From Apilactobacillus quenuiae (GTDB taxonomy: Bacteria; Bacillota; Bacilli; Lactobacillales; Lactobacillaceae), in NCBI RefSeq assembly GCF_002994005.1, contig NZ_POSN01000001.1, positions 124,001 through 188,000 of the forward strand: a DNA stretch of 64,000 nt, written 5' to 3'. This document shows, piece by piece, positions 18,817 through 29,115 of the stretch; position 1 is the stretch's first letter; every line of letters starts with the position of its first letter. The translations under genes were made by a program, and so were the position numbers. The notes beneath the pieces were generated by a model that was given only the letters and a program-made list of their open reading frames with translations, made no database searches and was not told the origin of the DNA.

Positions 18817-19950
18817 ATGAAAAAATTTAAATTAATGGCAACGTGTGCAGCAGGAATTGAAGCTTTAGTTGGCAGAGAACTACGTGATTTAGGCTATGAA
18901 ACTCAAGTTGAAAATGGTCGTGTAAGATTTGAAGGATCAATTGAAGATATTATAAAAACTAATCTATGGCTCAGAACTGCAGATCGTATTGAAATTATTG
19001 TAGGTGAATTTAATGCCAAAACATTTGAAGATCTTTTTCAAAACATTAAACAATTGCCATGGGACAAATTACTACCAATGGACGCTCAATTTCCAATGAA
19101 TGGCCGTTCACATAATTCTACATTACATAGTGTTCCTGATGTACAATCTATTGCTAAAAAAGCAGTTGTAAACAAGTTAAGTGAAACTTATCACCGTCGT
19201 ACAAAACTTCCAGAAACTGGTGCATTTTACAGTTTAGAGACTAGAATTAATAAGAATCATGTTATTGTAACTCTAGATACTACTGGAGAAAGCCTATTTA
19301 AGCGTGGATATCGTGTTGCTAAAGGACCTGCTCCACTAAAGGAAAATATGGCTGCAGCATTAATTTTATTAACTAATTGGTATCCAGATATGCCTTTCTT
19401 AGACCCTATGTGTGGTTCTGGAACTATTCCAATTGAAGCTGCGTTGATGGCTAGAAATATTGCTCCCGGATTTAATCGTGATTTCTCATGTGAAAAATGG
19501 GAATGGGTAGATAATGATATGGTAAATAAAATTCGTGATGAAGCTGACAGTAAAGCTGATTATGATAAAAAGATTGATATTATGGCATCTGATGTAGATG
19601 GTAATTTAATTGATGCTGCTAAAGTGAACGCACAAGAGGTTGGTCTATTACATGATATTCAATTCAAACAATTAGCCGTTCAGGACTTTAAAACTGATAA
19701 AATCAATGGAGTAGTTGTTTCTAATCCTCCATATGGTGAAAGACTAAGCGATAAAGCTAATGTAATAAAGCTATATAAAGATTTAGGTAAAGTATTTAGA
19801 CCTATGGATAGTTGGTCCAAATATTTCTTAACTAGTGATTTAGAATTCGATAAGTCATACGGACAAAAGGCAACCAAAACTAGAAAACTCTACAACGGAT
19901 CATTAAGAACCGATTATTTCCAATTTTGGGGACATAAGATTAGAAAGTAA
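18817..19950 (+). CDS. rlmL: 23S rRNA (guanine-N2)-methyltransferase, RlmL/YpsC family
   Basis: 377 residues. An N-terminal ferredoxin-like and THUMP region (about 1-160) comes first. The Rossmann methylase carries DPMCGSGTIPIEAA (196-209) and the catalytic SNPPYGERL (302-310). This short form matches Bacillus YpsC and the N-terminal half of E. coli RlmL, so the RlmK half is absent. It makes m2G in 23S rRNA. It follows rnpB, the conserved order. Confidence 0.92.
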   Translation: MKKFKLMATCAAGIEALVGRELRDLGYETQVENGRVRFEGSIEDIIKTNLWLRTADRIEIIVGEFNAKTFEDLFQNIKQLPWDKLLPMDAQFPMNGRSHNSTLHSVPDVQSIAKKAVVNKLSETYHRRTKLPETGAFYSLETRINKNHVIVTLDTTGESLFKRGYRVAKGPAPLKENMAAALILLTNWYPDMPFLDPMCGSGTIPIEAALMARNIAPGFNRDFSCEKWEWVDNDMVNKIRDEADSKADYDKKIDIMASDVDGNLIDAAKVNAQEVGLLHDIQFKQLAVQDFKTDKINGVVVSNPPYGERLSDKANVIKLYKDLGKVFRPMDSWSKYFLTSDLEFDKSYGQKATKTRKLYNGSLRTDYFQFWGHKIRK

Positions 19951-19964
19951 AAGGTGAAGAATAC

Positions 19965-21083
19965 TTGAAGAAAAGTGTTGCAATTATCGGCGGTGGCATT
20001 GTTGGAGCTACTGTTGCATATTATTTGAATAAGTTAGATGATAATCATCAACTTAATGTAACTATGTATGATGATGGGGAAGGTCAAGCAACAAAAGCTG
20101 CTGCTGGTATTATATCTCCCTGGCTATCAAAACGCAGAAATAAGAAATGGTATAATCTTGCCCGTGATGGTGCTACTTTATTATCTAATATTGCAATAGA
20201 AACTAATATGGATAATGATATATATAATCAATGTGGAACTATTATCACTAGAGCAAGCCATGAAAAATTAAACGAGTTATATAAAAAGGCATTAAAAAGA
20301 ACCAGCGAAACTAAAACTATTGGTGAGGCTTATAAATTAAATGCTAATGAAGTTAAAAATAAAATCCCCTTACTGACAAGTTCTTTGCCGGGAGTTTTAG
20401 TAACTGGCGGAGCAAGAATCGACGGGGGAAAGTTTGCTAAACATTTAAAGCATCTTGCCCAGCTAAATAATTTAAATATTGTAAATAAAAATGTTTCCAT
20501 CAATGATGAAGGAAAAATTCAATTAGACAAAGAAATCATTGAATATGACTATATCATCGTGGCGACTGGAGCATGGATGAAGAAAACTTTATCTAACTTA
20601 CCATTAGATGTTGACGTAAGAGCACAAAAGGGGCAACTAATTGAATTATCAATAACTAATACGAATTCAGGTTTTGATATGCCAGTCCTAATGCCTGAAG
20701 GTGAAAAAGACTTCATTCCATTCAATGATGGGAAATTAATTGTAGGCGCAACTCACGAAAATGATAAAGGCTTTGATTTACAACCAACAAATGAAGTGAT
20801 TGATGATTTATTAGCTAGTGCAAATCGACTAGTAGATGGTTTAAATCAAGAAAATCTAATTAAAATAAAAGTAGGTACTAGAGCATATACATCTGACTTT
20901 GCACCTTTTTTTGGAAGCATCCCGCAATATCCAAATATATTGGTCGGTGGAGGACTTGGATCATCCGGATTAACTACTGGTCCATTGATTGGTAAACTAT
21001 TAGCTCATAGTATTATAAATAAAAACGGTATTGATTTAGATCAATACCGCAAGCCAATTGAAAATTACATTACATTAAAATAA
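19965..21083 (+). CDS. FAD-dependent oxidoreductase, D-amino-acid oxidase/DadA family
   Basis: 372 residues starting at TTG 19965 behind AAGGTGA. The N-terminal dinucleotide motif is VAIIGGGIVGATVAYYL. The body carries KAAAGIISPW, GGARIDGGKFAKHL, and a C-terminal FAD-binding GGGLGSSGLTTGP. Members oxidise D-amino acids, glycine or related amines. The substrate is not readable. It follows rlmL by 14 bases and is probably cotranscribed with it. Confidence 0.88.
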   Translation: MKKSVAIIGGGIVGATVAYYLNKLDDNHQLNVTMYDDGEGQATKAAAGIISPWLSKRRNKKWYNLARDGATLLSNIAIETNMDNDIYNQCGTIITRASHEKLNELYKKALKRTSETKTIGEAYKLNANEVKNKIPLLTSSLPGVLVTGGARIDGGKFAKHLKHLAQLNNLNIVNKNVSINDEGKIQLDKEIIEYDYIIVATGAWMKKTLSNLPLDVDVRAQKGQLIELSITNTNSGFDMPVLMPEGEKDFIPFNDGKLIVGATHENDKGFDLQPTNEVIDDLLASANRLVDGLNQENLIKIKVGTRAYTSDFAPFFGSIPQYPNILVGGGLGSSGLTTGPLIGKLLAHSIINKNGIDLDQYRKPIENYITLK

Positions 21084-21084
21084 A

Positions 21085-21474
21085 TCAATAAAAAGAATGA
21101 AGAGCTTGCTGCGCTAAATTGTGAGCACCTTCATTTTTTTTATCAGAAATCCAATTATTTATAACTAGTGAAAATGAGTCTTGTAGTGATAAAATTTTAT
21201 TTAATTGTAACTGATAGTGCTTAGCATATCGTTTTTCCAAACTGTCATAAACTATCTTACTATCGGTATAATAAATAATCGTTTCATTTTTTTCGGCAAT
21301 TTCTTTAACTTTCTTAAATCCCATTAGACATGCTTCAAACTCAGCATCGTGATTGTTATTCGCCTTTAATTTAACTTTAATTTGAATCTGTCTTTTATTG
21401 TGAATTATAAGAATTCCGCCAGAACTATAACCCAATTTGTTCATAGTGGCTGCATCAGTGTATAATTTAAACAT
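21085..21474 (-). CDS. RNase HI-family protein (YpdQ-like)
   Basis: 129 residues with the RNase H fold: YTDAA near residue 6, HDAEFEACLMG with the Glu, and YTDSKIVYD with the second Asp. The last acidic position of classical RNase HI is not obvious, since the C-terminal element reads GAHNLAQQAL, as in the YpdQ-like subfamily. Activity on RNA/DNA hybrids is therefore uncertain. It is convergent with the oxidase gene, separated by one base. Confidence 0.8.
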   Translation of the reverse strand: MFKLYTDAATMNKLGYSSGGILIIHNKRQIQIKVKLKANNNHDAEFEACLMGFKKVKEIAEKNETIIYYTDSKIVYDSLEKRYAKHYQLQLNKILSLQDSFSLVINNWISDKKNEGAHNLAQQALHSFY

Positions 21475-21511
21475 AATATAATTTTCTCCTAAATAAGAAG
21501 GTGCTTTTTTT

Positions 21512-21901
21512 ATGATAACTCAAAAACGAACATTTTTATATCAGCCAGGAATATTTTCATTTATAATTACATGGAGCTGGACATTTGCTTTACTTTTTGT
21601 AGGTATTATTTTTTGGCTTGAGGTAACCCATTTTCAACAAATAACATTATTTTTCTTTATAATCTTTTTATTATTTTCTATCTTTCAATTATTGTTTCGC
21701 AAAATAATAATTGAAGATAATCAAATTACAATTGGTAGATTGCTTAATCCCAAATGGATATCAGTTAATATTAGTGACATTGATAATTATAGGTTCACAA
21801 AGCATCGGGCTATTTTAAAAATTAATGGTAAAAATCATGAATTTTTATTACCAGTTAACTCAATCATTGAATTAAATAGTATAATTAGCAAAAAAGGATA
21901 A
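21512..21901 (+). CDS. Two-helix membrane protein, probably EbsA family
   Basis: 129 residues. Two hydrophobic segments (about 14-37 and 44-62) precede a soluble C-terminal domain with [20 protein letters not shown]. Size, topology and its place beside an RNase HI-like gene fit EbsA proteins of lactobacilli and enterococci, named from aggregation-substance mutants. I recognise the family by layout rather than by a strict motif, so the assignment is tentative and the function unknown. It starts behind AGAAGG and precedes fhs by 16 bases. Confidence 0.6.
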   Translation: MITQKRTFLYQPGIFSFIITWSWTFALLFVGIIFWLEVTHFQQITLFFFIIFLLFSIFQLLFRKIIIEDNQITIGRLLNPKWISVNISDIDNYRFTKHRAILKINGKNHEFLLPVNSIIELNSIISKKG

Positions 21902-21917
21902 AGGAGTTGCACAATTC

Positions 21918-23573
21918 ATGAAAACAGATATTGAAATTTCACAATCAACCAAATTAGAGAAAATCAACTCAATTGCCAAAAAGATAGGTTTATCTGAAGA
22001 AAAAATTGAAAACTATGGGAATTATAAAGCTAAAATTAATTTACCAATAAAAAAACAAAAAGATGGGAAATTAATATTGGTTACATCTATTAACCCAACT
22101 GCTGCTGGAGAAGGTAAAACTACTCTGACTATTGGCTTAGGGGATGCTTTCAATCAAATTAATAAGAACTGTGCAATTGCTTTAAGAGAACCATCTTTAG
22201 GACCAGTTATGGGGATCAAAGGTGGCGCTACTGGTGGTGGATATGCTCAAGTGGCACCAATGGAAGATATCAATCTATTTTTCACTGGTGATTTTCCAGC
22301 AATAACAGAAGCTCATGATACTTTATCCGCATTAATTGATAACCACATTCATCATGGTAATAAATTAAATATAGATCCTAGACAAGTTGAATGGAAACGA
22401 GTTGTAGATATTAATGACCGTGAATTACGCCACACAATTGTTGGTTTAGGTGGGCGTACTTCTGGTGTGCCACGAGAAGATGGCTTTGACATTACTGTCG
22501 CTAGTGAAATCATGGCTGTTCTATGTCTAAGTAGTAATTTACAAGATCTAAAAGATAAATTAGGCAAAATGTTAGTTGCATATACTTATGATAAAGAGCC
22601 TATTACGGTAAATGATTTAGGGGTAACAGGAGCATTGGCTTTGTTATTAAAAGATGCAATTAAACCAAACTTAGTACAAACATTAGAACATACACCTGCA
22701 TTTATTCATGGAGGACCATTTGCTAACATTGCTCATGGTTGTAATAGTATCTTAGCTACAAAAGCTGCAATTAATTCTGCAGACTATGCAATAACAGAAG
22801 CTGGATTTGGGGCTGATTTAGGTGGAGAAAAATTCTTAGATATAACTGCACCTAAATTGGGTAAGAATCCTGATGCAATTGTTATTGTTGCTACTATTCG
22901 CGCTTTAAAATTAAATGGTGGCGTTAACAAGAAGAATCTTAACGAAGAAAATGTTGAAGCTTTACTAAATGGTGCTGATAATTTAGGACGTCATATTAAG
23001 AATATGAAACAATATGGAAAACCAGTTGTTGTCGCAATTAATAAATTCACTAGCGACACTATTAATGAAACTAAGGCTTTAGATAAATATATTCAAGAAC
23101 AAGGTGTCAAAGCAATTAATACAGATGTATGGTCTAAGGGTGGACGTGGTGCTACTGAACTAGCAAATGAATTAGTAACAGCTTGTGAAGAACAGCATGA
23201 CTTTAAGTCTTTATACAATAACAATGACGATGTTATAACCAAAATCAATAAAATAGTTAAAAAAATATATGGCGGTTCAAACATTGAATTAAGTGCAAAG
23301 GCAAAGAACCAGCTTAAGGCTATTGAAAAACGTGGATGGGATAAAATGCCAGTTTGTATAGCAAAAACGCAATACTCGTTTACTGACAATGCCAAAGAAC
23401 TTGGTGCTCCCAATGATTTCACTATTCATGTAAGAGAATTACAACCTCGATTAGGTGCCGGATTTATAGTTGCTTTAACTGGTAAGGTACTTACTATGCC
23501 AGGCCTACCTACTCATCCCGCTGCTTTAGACATGGATATTGATAATCATGGTAAAATTACAGGACTTTTTTAA
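21918..23573 (+). CDS. fhs: Formate-tetrahydrofolate ligase
   Basis: 551 residues, normal length. The P-loop is [38 protein letters not shown] and [17 protein letters not shown]-like stretches follow, and the C-terminus keeps [13 protein letters not shown]. It makes 10-formyl-THF from formate, THF and ATP. That product is used by PurN and PurH, whose genes are in this window. The folate importer gene at 32.1 kb supplies the carrier. Confidence 0.97.
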   Translation: MKTDIEISQSTKLEKINSIAKKIGLSEEKIENYGNYKAKINLPIKKQKDGKLILVTSINPTAAGEGKTTLTIGLGDAFNQINKNCAIALREPSLGPVMGIKGGATGGGYAQVAPMEDINLFFTGDFPAITEAHDTLSALIDNHIHHGNKLNIDPRQVEWKRVVDINDRELRHTIVGLGGRTSGVPREDGFDITVASEIMAVLCLSSNLQDLKDKLGKMLVAYTYDKEPITVNDLGVTGALALLLKDAIKPNLVQTLEHTPAFIHGGPFANIAHGCNSILATKAAINSADYAITEAGFGADLGGEKFLDITAPKLGKNPDAIVIVATIRALKLNGGVNKKNLNEENVEALLNGADNLGRHIKNMKQYGKPVVVAINKFTSDTINETKALDKYIQEQGVKAINTDVWSKGGRGATELANELVTACEEQHDFKSLYNNNDDVITKINKIVKKIYGGSNIELSAKAKNQLKAIEKRGWDKMPVCIAKTQYSFTDNAKELGAPNDFTIHVRELQPRLGAGFIVALTGKVLTMPGLPTHPAALDMDIDNHGKITGLF

Positions 23574-23585
23574 AGGAGAATTACA

Positions 23586-24038
23586 ATGCCGATATTTTAT
23601 GCTATCTTTAGCATGGTAATTTTAATTGGTGCTGATCAAATTATTAAATATATAATTGCAACTCATATTTCTGAAAATGCAGTTATTAATTTAGTTCCAG
23701 GATTAATATCAATCACTAATTTGCATAATGATGGAGCTGCTTGGAGTATTTTACAAGGTCAACAATGGTTATTTAGTTTAATTAGTATTTTTGCAATATT
23801 CATAATTGGATACTTTATGTACAGATTAAGAAAACATAGGCTTTATGAAATAAGTTTAGTGATTTTATTATCAGGAATAATTGGTAATTTTGTTGATAGG
23901 TTGATGCAAGGTTATGTAGTTGATATGTTTCAATTGGACTTTATTAACTTTCCAGTTTTCAACATTGCCGATTCGTGCATTACAATTGGAATTATAATTT
24001 TATTCATAGCAATATTAAGAGACGGTGATCTAAATTAA
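23586..24038 (+). CDS. lspA: Lipoprotein signal peptidase (signal peptidase II)
   Basis: 150 residues and four predicted membrane helices. The two catalytic aspartates are Asp104 in GIIGNFVDRL and Asp129 in VFNIADSCI, and NLHNDGAAWSI is the conserved loop. It cleaves prolipoproteins before the lipid-modified Cys. Its 3' end overlaps the rluD frame by five bases if rluD starts at the ATT at 24034. Confidence 0.96.
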   Translation: MPIFYAIFSMVILIGADQIIKYIIATHISENAVINLVPGLISITNLHNDGAAWSILQGQQWLFSLISIFAIFIIGYFMYRLRKHRLYEISLVILLSGIIGNFVDRLMQGYVVDMFQLDFINFPVFNIADSCITIGIIILFIAILRDGDLN

Positions 24039-24936
24039 AAACAGACTCGAGTTTTGTGCAACTTCAAAAGATAAAAGGCTTGATAAATCAATCTCTAACC
24101 ATTTTTACGATATTAGTCGTTCAAGAGCAAAAAATTTAATTGAAGAAAAAATGGTAAAAGTTAATCATGATTTTAAAAAACCTAAATATGATTTAAAACA
24201 GGGAGATAATGTTGTTATTAACATCCCAGAACCTAAAACTTTGGATTTAGAGCCAGAAAATATTCCTTTGGATATTGTATATGAAGATAATGATGTCTTA
24301 GTCGTTAACAAGCCACAAGGGATGGTGGTACATCCATCACCTGGTCATCCAAATCATACTTTAGTAAATGCCTTATTATTTCATACACCATTATCCAATA
24401 TTAACGGAACTTTTAGGCCTGGTATTGTACACCGAATTGACAAAGATACTTCGGGTCTATTAATGATTGCTAAAAATAATGATGCTCATAAATCATTATC
24501 TAAACAATTAAAAGATAAAAGTAATGTTCGAGAATATATCGCTTTAGTGCATGGAAATATTAAAGAAGATAAGGGAAAAATTGATGCGCCAATTGGTAGG
24601 TCTAAAAAGGATCGAAAAAAACAAGCTATTATAGATGATGGTAAGAATGCAGTAACTCATTTTAAAGTTTTGGAAAGATTAGGAGAATATACATTAGTAT
24701 CATGTGTTCTTGAAACGGGACGAACTCATCAAATTAGAGTTCATATGAAATATATTGGTCATCCATTAGTTGGCGACCCATTATATGGACCTAGAAAAAC
24801 AATCAAAGGGAACGGACAATTCTTGCATGCTGCTAAATTAGGCTTTAATCATCCTAAAACAGGTAAATTAATGATATTTGATGCACCATTACCTGAAATT
24901 TTTAAAGAAACAATTCATAACTTAAGAAATAATTAG
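24034..24936 (+). CDS. rluD: 23S rRNA pseudouridine synthase RluD, apparently with an AUU start
   Basis: The catalytic motif HRIDKDTSG (Asp136 in this numbering) and [16 protein letters not shown] are intact. The first ATG (24151) would remove the N-terminal S4 domain, yet that domain ([28 protein letters not shown]) is encoded in frame upstream. Between the in-frame TAA at 24031-24033 and ATG 24151 there is no ATG, GTG or TTG. The only plausible full-length start is ATT 24034, with GGTGA four to five bases upstream. It gives 300 residues, the family length, and overlaps the lspA stop. A sequencing error is the main alternative. The enzyme makes pseudouridines in helix 69. Confidence 0.88.
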   Translation: MKNRLEFCATSKDKRLDKSISNHFYDISRSRAKNLIEEKMVKVNHDFKKPKYDLKQGDNVVINIPEPKTLDLEPENIPLDIVYEDNDVLVVNKPQGMVVHPSPGHPNHTLVNALLFHTPLSNINGTFRPGIVHRIDKDTSGLLMIAKNNDAHKSLSKQLKDKSNVREYIALVHGNIKEDKGKIDAPIGRSKKDRKKQAIIDDGKNAVTHFKVLERLGEYTLVSCVLETGRTHQIRVHMKYIGHPLVGDPLYGPRKTIKGNGQFLHAAKLGFNHPKTGKLMIFDAPLPEIFKETIHNLRNN

Positions 24937-24949
24937 GAGGATATATTCA

Positions 24950-25477
24950 ATGTCAAAAGTAGTAGTTGACAAAATGGCAATGCAACGTGCATTGACTAGA
25001 ATTACTTATGAAATTATTGAAAAAAATAAAGGTGTAAACAATCTAGTAATCTTAGGAATTAAAACGCGTGGAGTTTATTTAGCCAAACGTATTGCTAATC
25101 GTTTACAAAAATTAGAAAATCAAGAAATCCCAGTTGTCCAAATTGATGTAACTAAATATCGTGATGATGTTAAACATACATCTAAGGATCCTGAGGTTGC
25201 TGATGGAGATAAAATTTCATTAGACAATAAGAATGTAATCTTAGTAGATGATGTTTTATTTACCGGTAGAACTATCAAATCCGCTTTTTCTGCAATTTCA
25301 GAATTAGGTCGTCCCGATAATATTCGCTTGGCAGTATTAATTGATCGTGGACATCGTGAGCTACCAATTAGAGCTGACTTTGTAGGTAAAAACATCCCAA
25401 CATCTAGAACTGAAAAAATTAAAGTTCAAGTTAATGAAATTGATGATAAAGATTCAGTAGAAATCATCGATAAGTAA
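24950..25477 (+). CDS. pyrR: Bifunctional pyrimidine regulator/uracil phosphoribosyltransferase PyrR
   Basis: 175 residues with the PRPP loop [13 protein letters not shown] (96-108) and the basic PyrR stretches VTKYRDDV and [19 protein letters not shown]. PyrR binds leader RNAs of pyr genes in a UMP-dependent way. Only short gaps separate it from rluD (13 bases) and carA (33 bases), so no anti-terminator of its own is visible here and it must act elsewhere. L. plantarum has a second pyrR next to carAB in the same setting. Its active-site residues look intact, unlike the two genes that follow. Confidence 0.95.
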   Translation: MSKVVVDKMAMQRALTRITYEIIEKNKGVNNLVILGIKTRGVYLAKRIANRLQKLENQEIPVVQIDVTKYRDDVKHTSKDPEVADGDKISLDNKNVILVDDVLFTGRTIKSAFSAISELGRPDNIRLAVLIDRGHRELPIRADFVGKNIPTSRTEKIKVQVNEIDDKDSVEIIDK

Positions 25478-25510
25478 TTAATTCTTAAATATATATTTAA
25501 GGAGTACATT

Positions 25511-26584
25511 ATGGCCACACGTTATTTAATATTAGAAGATGGTACATCTTACAAGGGCAAAGCATTTGGCTCAGAATCAACTACAACGGGTGAAATTATA
25601 GTTAATTCAAATATGTTAGGTTACCAAGAAATTATCACTAATCAAATCTATCATAATCAAATTATTACTTTTACCCAGCCATCAATTGGTAATACCGGTA
25701 TTAATCATAAAAGCTTTGAATCCATTATTACTAATGCAAAAGGAATCATTGTCCGTGAGTATTCTAATATTTCTACAAATCGGTTGGGTAACTTGACCCT
25801 AGATCGCTTTTTAAAGCAACATAATATTCCCGGAATTGCTGGCATTGACACTAGAGAACTAACTCATCGTATTAGAAGAAATAGTTCAATGAAAGCTAGT
25901 ATCGTAGATGTAAATGACGAGCATGCTTTTGACCAATTAAATGCATCGGTATTAACTAACCAGCAAGTCAAACAAGTTTCTACTAAAGCTCCCTTTCCTA
26001 ATACAGGGGATGGATATAATATTATATTAATTGATTTTGGCTTAAAATATGGTATTTTACGCCGTTTAGCTGAATTAGATTGTAATGTTATTGTGATGCC
26101 ATGGAATACAAGTAATAAGGAAATTATGGATTTGGACCCTGATGGTGTAATCTTGTCTACTGGTCCTGGATCACCAAAGGATTTGCCTGAATCAGTTTTA
26201 AATATGATAAGGGAAACTCAAGAAAAAATTCCAATGTTTTCCATGGGACTAGGACATGAACTTTTTGCGTTAGCCAATGGCGCCGAAACTTATAAATTAA
26301 ATGTTGAACATCATGGTAGTAATCATCCCATTAGACAAATTATTACTAACCAAATTATATATGCATCACAAAGCCAAGGGTATGCAGTTGATCCTAAATC
26401 AATAAAACATGATCAATTATTAATAACTTTTGTTGATTTAGTCAATGGAACTGTTCAGGGTATTAGGCATCGTGATTTTCCTTCTTTTTCAGTTCAATTT
26501 TCACCAGATGGTGGACCAGGTCCTGAAGATACCGTTGACTTATTTGAAGAATTTTTAGAAAACGTTAGCTCGCAAAGGAGATAA
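25511..26584 (+). CDS. carA: Carbamoyl-phosphate synthase small-subunit homologue lacking the glutaminase triad
   Basis: 357 residues that align with CarA along the whole length (LGYQEIITNQIYHNQIITFT, GIAGIDTRELTHRIR, STGPGSPKDLPESV). The glutamine amidotransferase residues are gone. The canonical FGICLGHQ reads FSMGLGHE (243-250), so the nucleophile Cys is Gly246. SQNHG reads SQSQG (286-290). QYHPE reads QFSPD (329-333), so the catalytic His and Glu are Ser331 and Asp333. The frame is fully open with a good AGGAG site. It cannot supply ammonia from glutamine by the known mechanism. It is cotranscribed with pyrR and carB. Confidence 0.85.
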   Translation: MATRYLILEDGTSYKGKAFGSESTTTGEIIVNSNMLGYQEIITNQIYHNQIITFTQPSIGNTGINHKSFESIITNAKGIIVREYSNISTNRLGNLTLDRFLKQHNIPGIAGIDTRELTHRIRRNSSMKASIVDVNDEHAFDQLNASVLTNQQVKQVSTKAPFPNTGDGYNIILIDFGLKYGILRRLAELDCNVIVMPWNTSNKEIMDLDPDGVILSTGPGSPKDLPESVLNMIRETQEKIPMFSMGLGHELFALANGAETYKLNVEHHGSNHPIRQIITNQIIYASQSQGYAVDPKSIKHDQLLITFVDLVNGTVQGIRHRDFPSFSVQFSPDGGPGPEDTVDLFEEFLENVSSQRR

Positions 26585-26589
26585 CTTAA

Positions 26590-29085
26590 ATGTTTAAACA
26601 CGAAATAAAAAAAGTCTTAATACTTGGAAGCGGTCCATCCTCAATTGGAAATGAAACTGAACTAGATTCAGCTGCTTTTCAAATGATGGTTGCTCTTAAG
26701 AAGAATGGGATTAAAACCCTTATTATTGATAATAATCCATTTTCATTAACTATGACTGAAGTTCAAGCTGCTAATACTTTTGTTAAAGAAATTAATTTAA
26801 AGAATGTATTAGAAGTACTTAAAAAAGCTAAGCCAGATGCAATTATTCCTACTGTAGGTGGATTAAGAGCAATTCATATTACTCAGGAATTACTAAACCA
26901 AGGTATTTTAAAAGAGCTAAATGTTAAAATAATAGGGATATCAGAAGCTGCATTAAAGACCGTTAATGATTCTAATCGAATGAAAACGGTTATTAATCAA
27001 TCAAATGAACCTTGTATACCATCTAAGATTGTTAATAATGAATCAGAAGCATTTGATGTAGTTAGACAAATTGGTTTCCCAATAATAGTAAAACCAATTA
27101 ATCAAAAAGATTCAGCTAAAAGAAGAGTATGTAAAAATACTGATGAATTATCTTATTTTTTGGATAACTCATTTAATGATCAAAACAAAAAATTTATAGT
27201 GGAAAAAAGTGTTGTCGGATTTAAACAAATTGAAATGGTTGGTATCAGGGATGAAAACGGCACTAAAATTTTAATTAATGGATTAGAAAATGTTGACGCA
27301 GTAGGTGTACATTCTGGTGATTCAATTGTTGTATCACCAATCCAAACATTAACTGATATTGAATACCAAAATCTGAGAACCGCAACTTTTAAGATTATGG
27401 AAAACTTGGAAATTGTAGGTGTGTGTCATTTACAATTCGCTTTAAGTACAAAAGATAATTTATATTTTATAACTAAAATTAATCCATTAGTAAATCAAAG
27501 TACTGCATTTTCTGCAAGGGCAACTGGCTATCCGTTAGTTTATACTTGTACTAATCTAATGCTTGGTAAACAATTAAATGAGATTCAATTGCCTGAAAAG
27601 TATAATCATTTAACTCCAATTATGGAACCATCATTAGATCATGTAGTTATTAAGATTCCTATTTGGCCATTTGAAAATATACCACAAGCCAGTCAAAGGC
27701 TTAACACAGTAATGAAATCTGTTGGATCCACAGTTGGTGTTGGTAGAACTGTAGAAGAAGCATTATTAAAGGCGTTGAGAAGTTCTCAATTTAGTCCTAG
27801 AGATATACTACCAAGTATGAAGAATTTGGATAATGATGAATTAATTAATAGACTAATTCATCCCCAATCAAATCGATTATTGGTACTAATTGAATCGATT
27901 AGAAGAGGATATCAGGTTGATGATTTAGAAGAATTAACTAAAATAAATAAATTTTATTTTTATAAACTAAAAAAATTGTTAGAAATTGAAGAATTAATCA
28001 TTAATCATCCAATGGAATTAAATACTATTGAGCATGCTCATAAATTTGGCTTTGGTGATGGAATGATGGCTGAAACTTGGCATATTCCTATTCAAAAAGT
28101 ACGCGAAATATATCATCAATACAATGAATATCCGACTTATAAGTCAATTGAATCTTCAGCTGGTGAATTAAAGCAAAATATAGAATCATTTTATAGCAGT
28201 TTTGAAAAAGAAAATGAGTCATATAAAGAATCTCAAAAAACAGCATTGGTTATTGGACGTGGTGGTAATAAATTAGGTCCTAATACAGCAGCTGATTATT
28301 ATACAGCGGAGGTCCTAATTCAATTGCATAAATTGGGATACAAAACAGTTGTAATGAATAATAATCCCAATGCTGTATCATTATCGCCACAAATTAGCGA
28401 TAAACAGTATATTGAGCCCATACAATTAGGTGATATTTTAAACATTATTGAGTTAGAAGAACCAGTTAGAGTATTTGTACCCGGTAATAGGCATTTTTTG
28501 ATGAAACAACTAAAGAAATATAAAGAATTAAATGTCCAAATATTACCTCCCGATCAAGATACAGGGGTTATCTTACCTAAAAACGTTAGCTATGCGCTAA
28601 ACTTTTTTGTTACAAATGAAAATAATTATTTTATATCATCTGAAAAATTAATTAGTAATTTAAATAATGACTTAGATCACGTTACTAATTATGAGATGCC
28701 TTATGGGGACATTGATGATAATCAACTAATCCAAAATATTAAGGAATCATATACACATATTGATAAATCAAATTGGATTGGCCTAGTACAAATCCTATTT
28801 AACGAAAAGAATAATGGTGAGTCTGAGTATGTAGGAATCAGACCATTAAGATTAACCGAAACAATCTTTTTAAGTAAAGCTACGGGGATTAATTGGATTC
28901 GTGAGCTGGTTAAATTTTATACTAAAAGATTTGACAGTAAAATTATTGATGAATTAAATACTAATCAAGATAGGATTGCTAGTATGCGCGCCACCTTTCC
29001 GTTTAAACAATTAAACTTGTACATTGATCATGGCAATAGTTCACAAGAAATTGGTGCTAAGTTAAAATTCAGATTAAAAGACTAA
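26590..29085 (+). CDS. carB: Carbamoyl-phosphate synthase large-subunit homologue, shortened and degenerate
   Basis: 831 residues against about 1,060 in active CarB. The first half is recognisable (LILGSGPSSIGNETELDSAAFQ, GVHSGDSIVV, IQTLTDIEYQNLR). The glycine-rich ATP-grasp loop after IIVKP is replaced by INQKDSAKRR, and the metal ligand Glu of (I)EVNPRVSRS is Lys296 in ITKINPLVNQS. A second synthetase half starts near residue 551 (ALVIGRGGNKLG) but is compressed to about 280 residues, and the C-terminal allosteric domain is missing. The frame is intact, five bases after carA. Carbamoyl-phosphate synthesis is not expected. Confidence 0.85.
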   Translation: MFKHEIKKVLILGSGPSSIGNETELDSAAFQMMVALKKNGIKTLIIDNNPFSLTMTEVQAANTFVKEINLKNVLEVLKKAKPDAIIPTVGGLRAIHITQELLNQGILKELNVKIIGISEAALKTVNDSNRMKTVINQSNEPCIPSKIVNNESEAFDVVRQIGFPIIVKPINQKDSAKRRVCKNTDELSYFLDNSFNDQNKKFIVEKSVVGFKQIEMVGIRDENGTKILINGLENVDAVGVHSGDSIVVSPIQTLTDIEYQNLRTATFKIMENLEIVGVCHLQFALSTKDNLYFITKINPLVNQSTAFSARATGYPLVYTCTNLMLGKQLNEIQLPEKYNHLTPIMEPSLDHVVIKIPIWPFENIPQASQRLNTVMKSVGSTVGVGRTVEEALLKALRSSQFSPRDILPSMKNLDNDELINRLIHPQSNRLLVLIESIRRGYQVDDLEELTKINKFYFYKLKKLLEIEELIINHPMELNTIEHAHKFGFGDGMMAETWHIPIQKVREIYHQYNEYPTYKSIESSAGELKQNIESFYSSFEKENESYKESQKTALVIGRGGNKLGPNTAADYYTAEVLIQLHKLGYKTVVMNNNPNAVSLSPQISDKQYIEPIQLGDILNIIELEEPVRVFVPGNRHFLMKQLKKYKELNVQILPPDQDTGVILPKNVSYALNFFVTNENNYFISSEKLISNLNNDLDHVTNYEMPYGDIDDNQLIQNIKESYTHIDKSNWIGLVQILFNEKNNGESEYVGIRPLRLTETIFLSKATGINWIRELVKFYTKRFDSKIIDELNTNQDRIASMRATFPFKQLNLYIDHGNSSQEIGAKLKFRLKD

Positions 29086-29086
29086 A

Positions 29087-29113
29087 AAAGGATGCTATTT
29101 AGCATCCCTTTTT
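29087..29113. terminator. Terminator after carB, shared with rqcH
   Basis: AAAAAAGGATGCT and AGCATCCCTTTTT around ATTT. It is symmetric enough to end both convergent transcripts. Confidence 0.9.
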
Positions 29114-29115
29114 AG

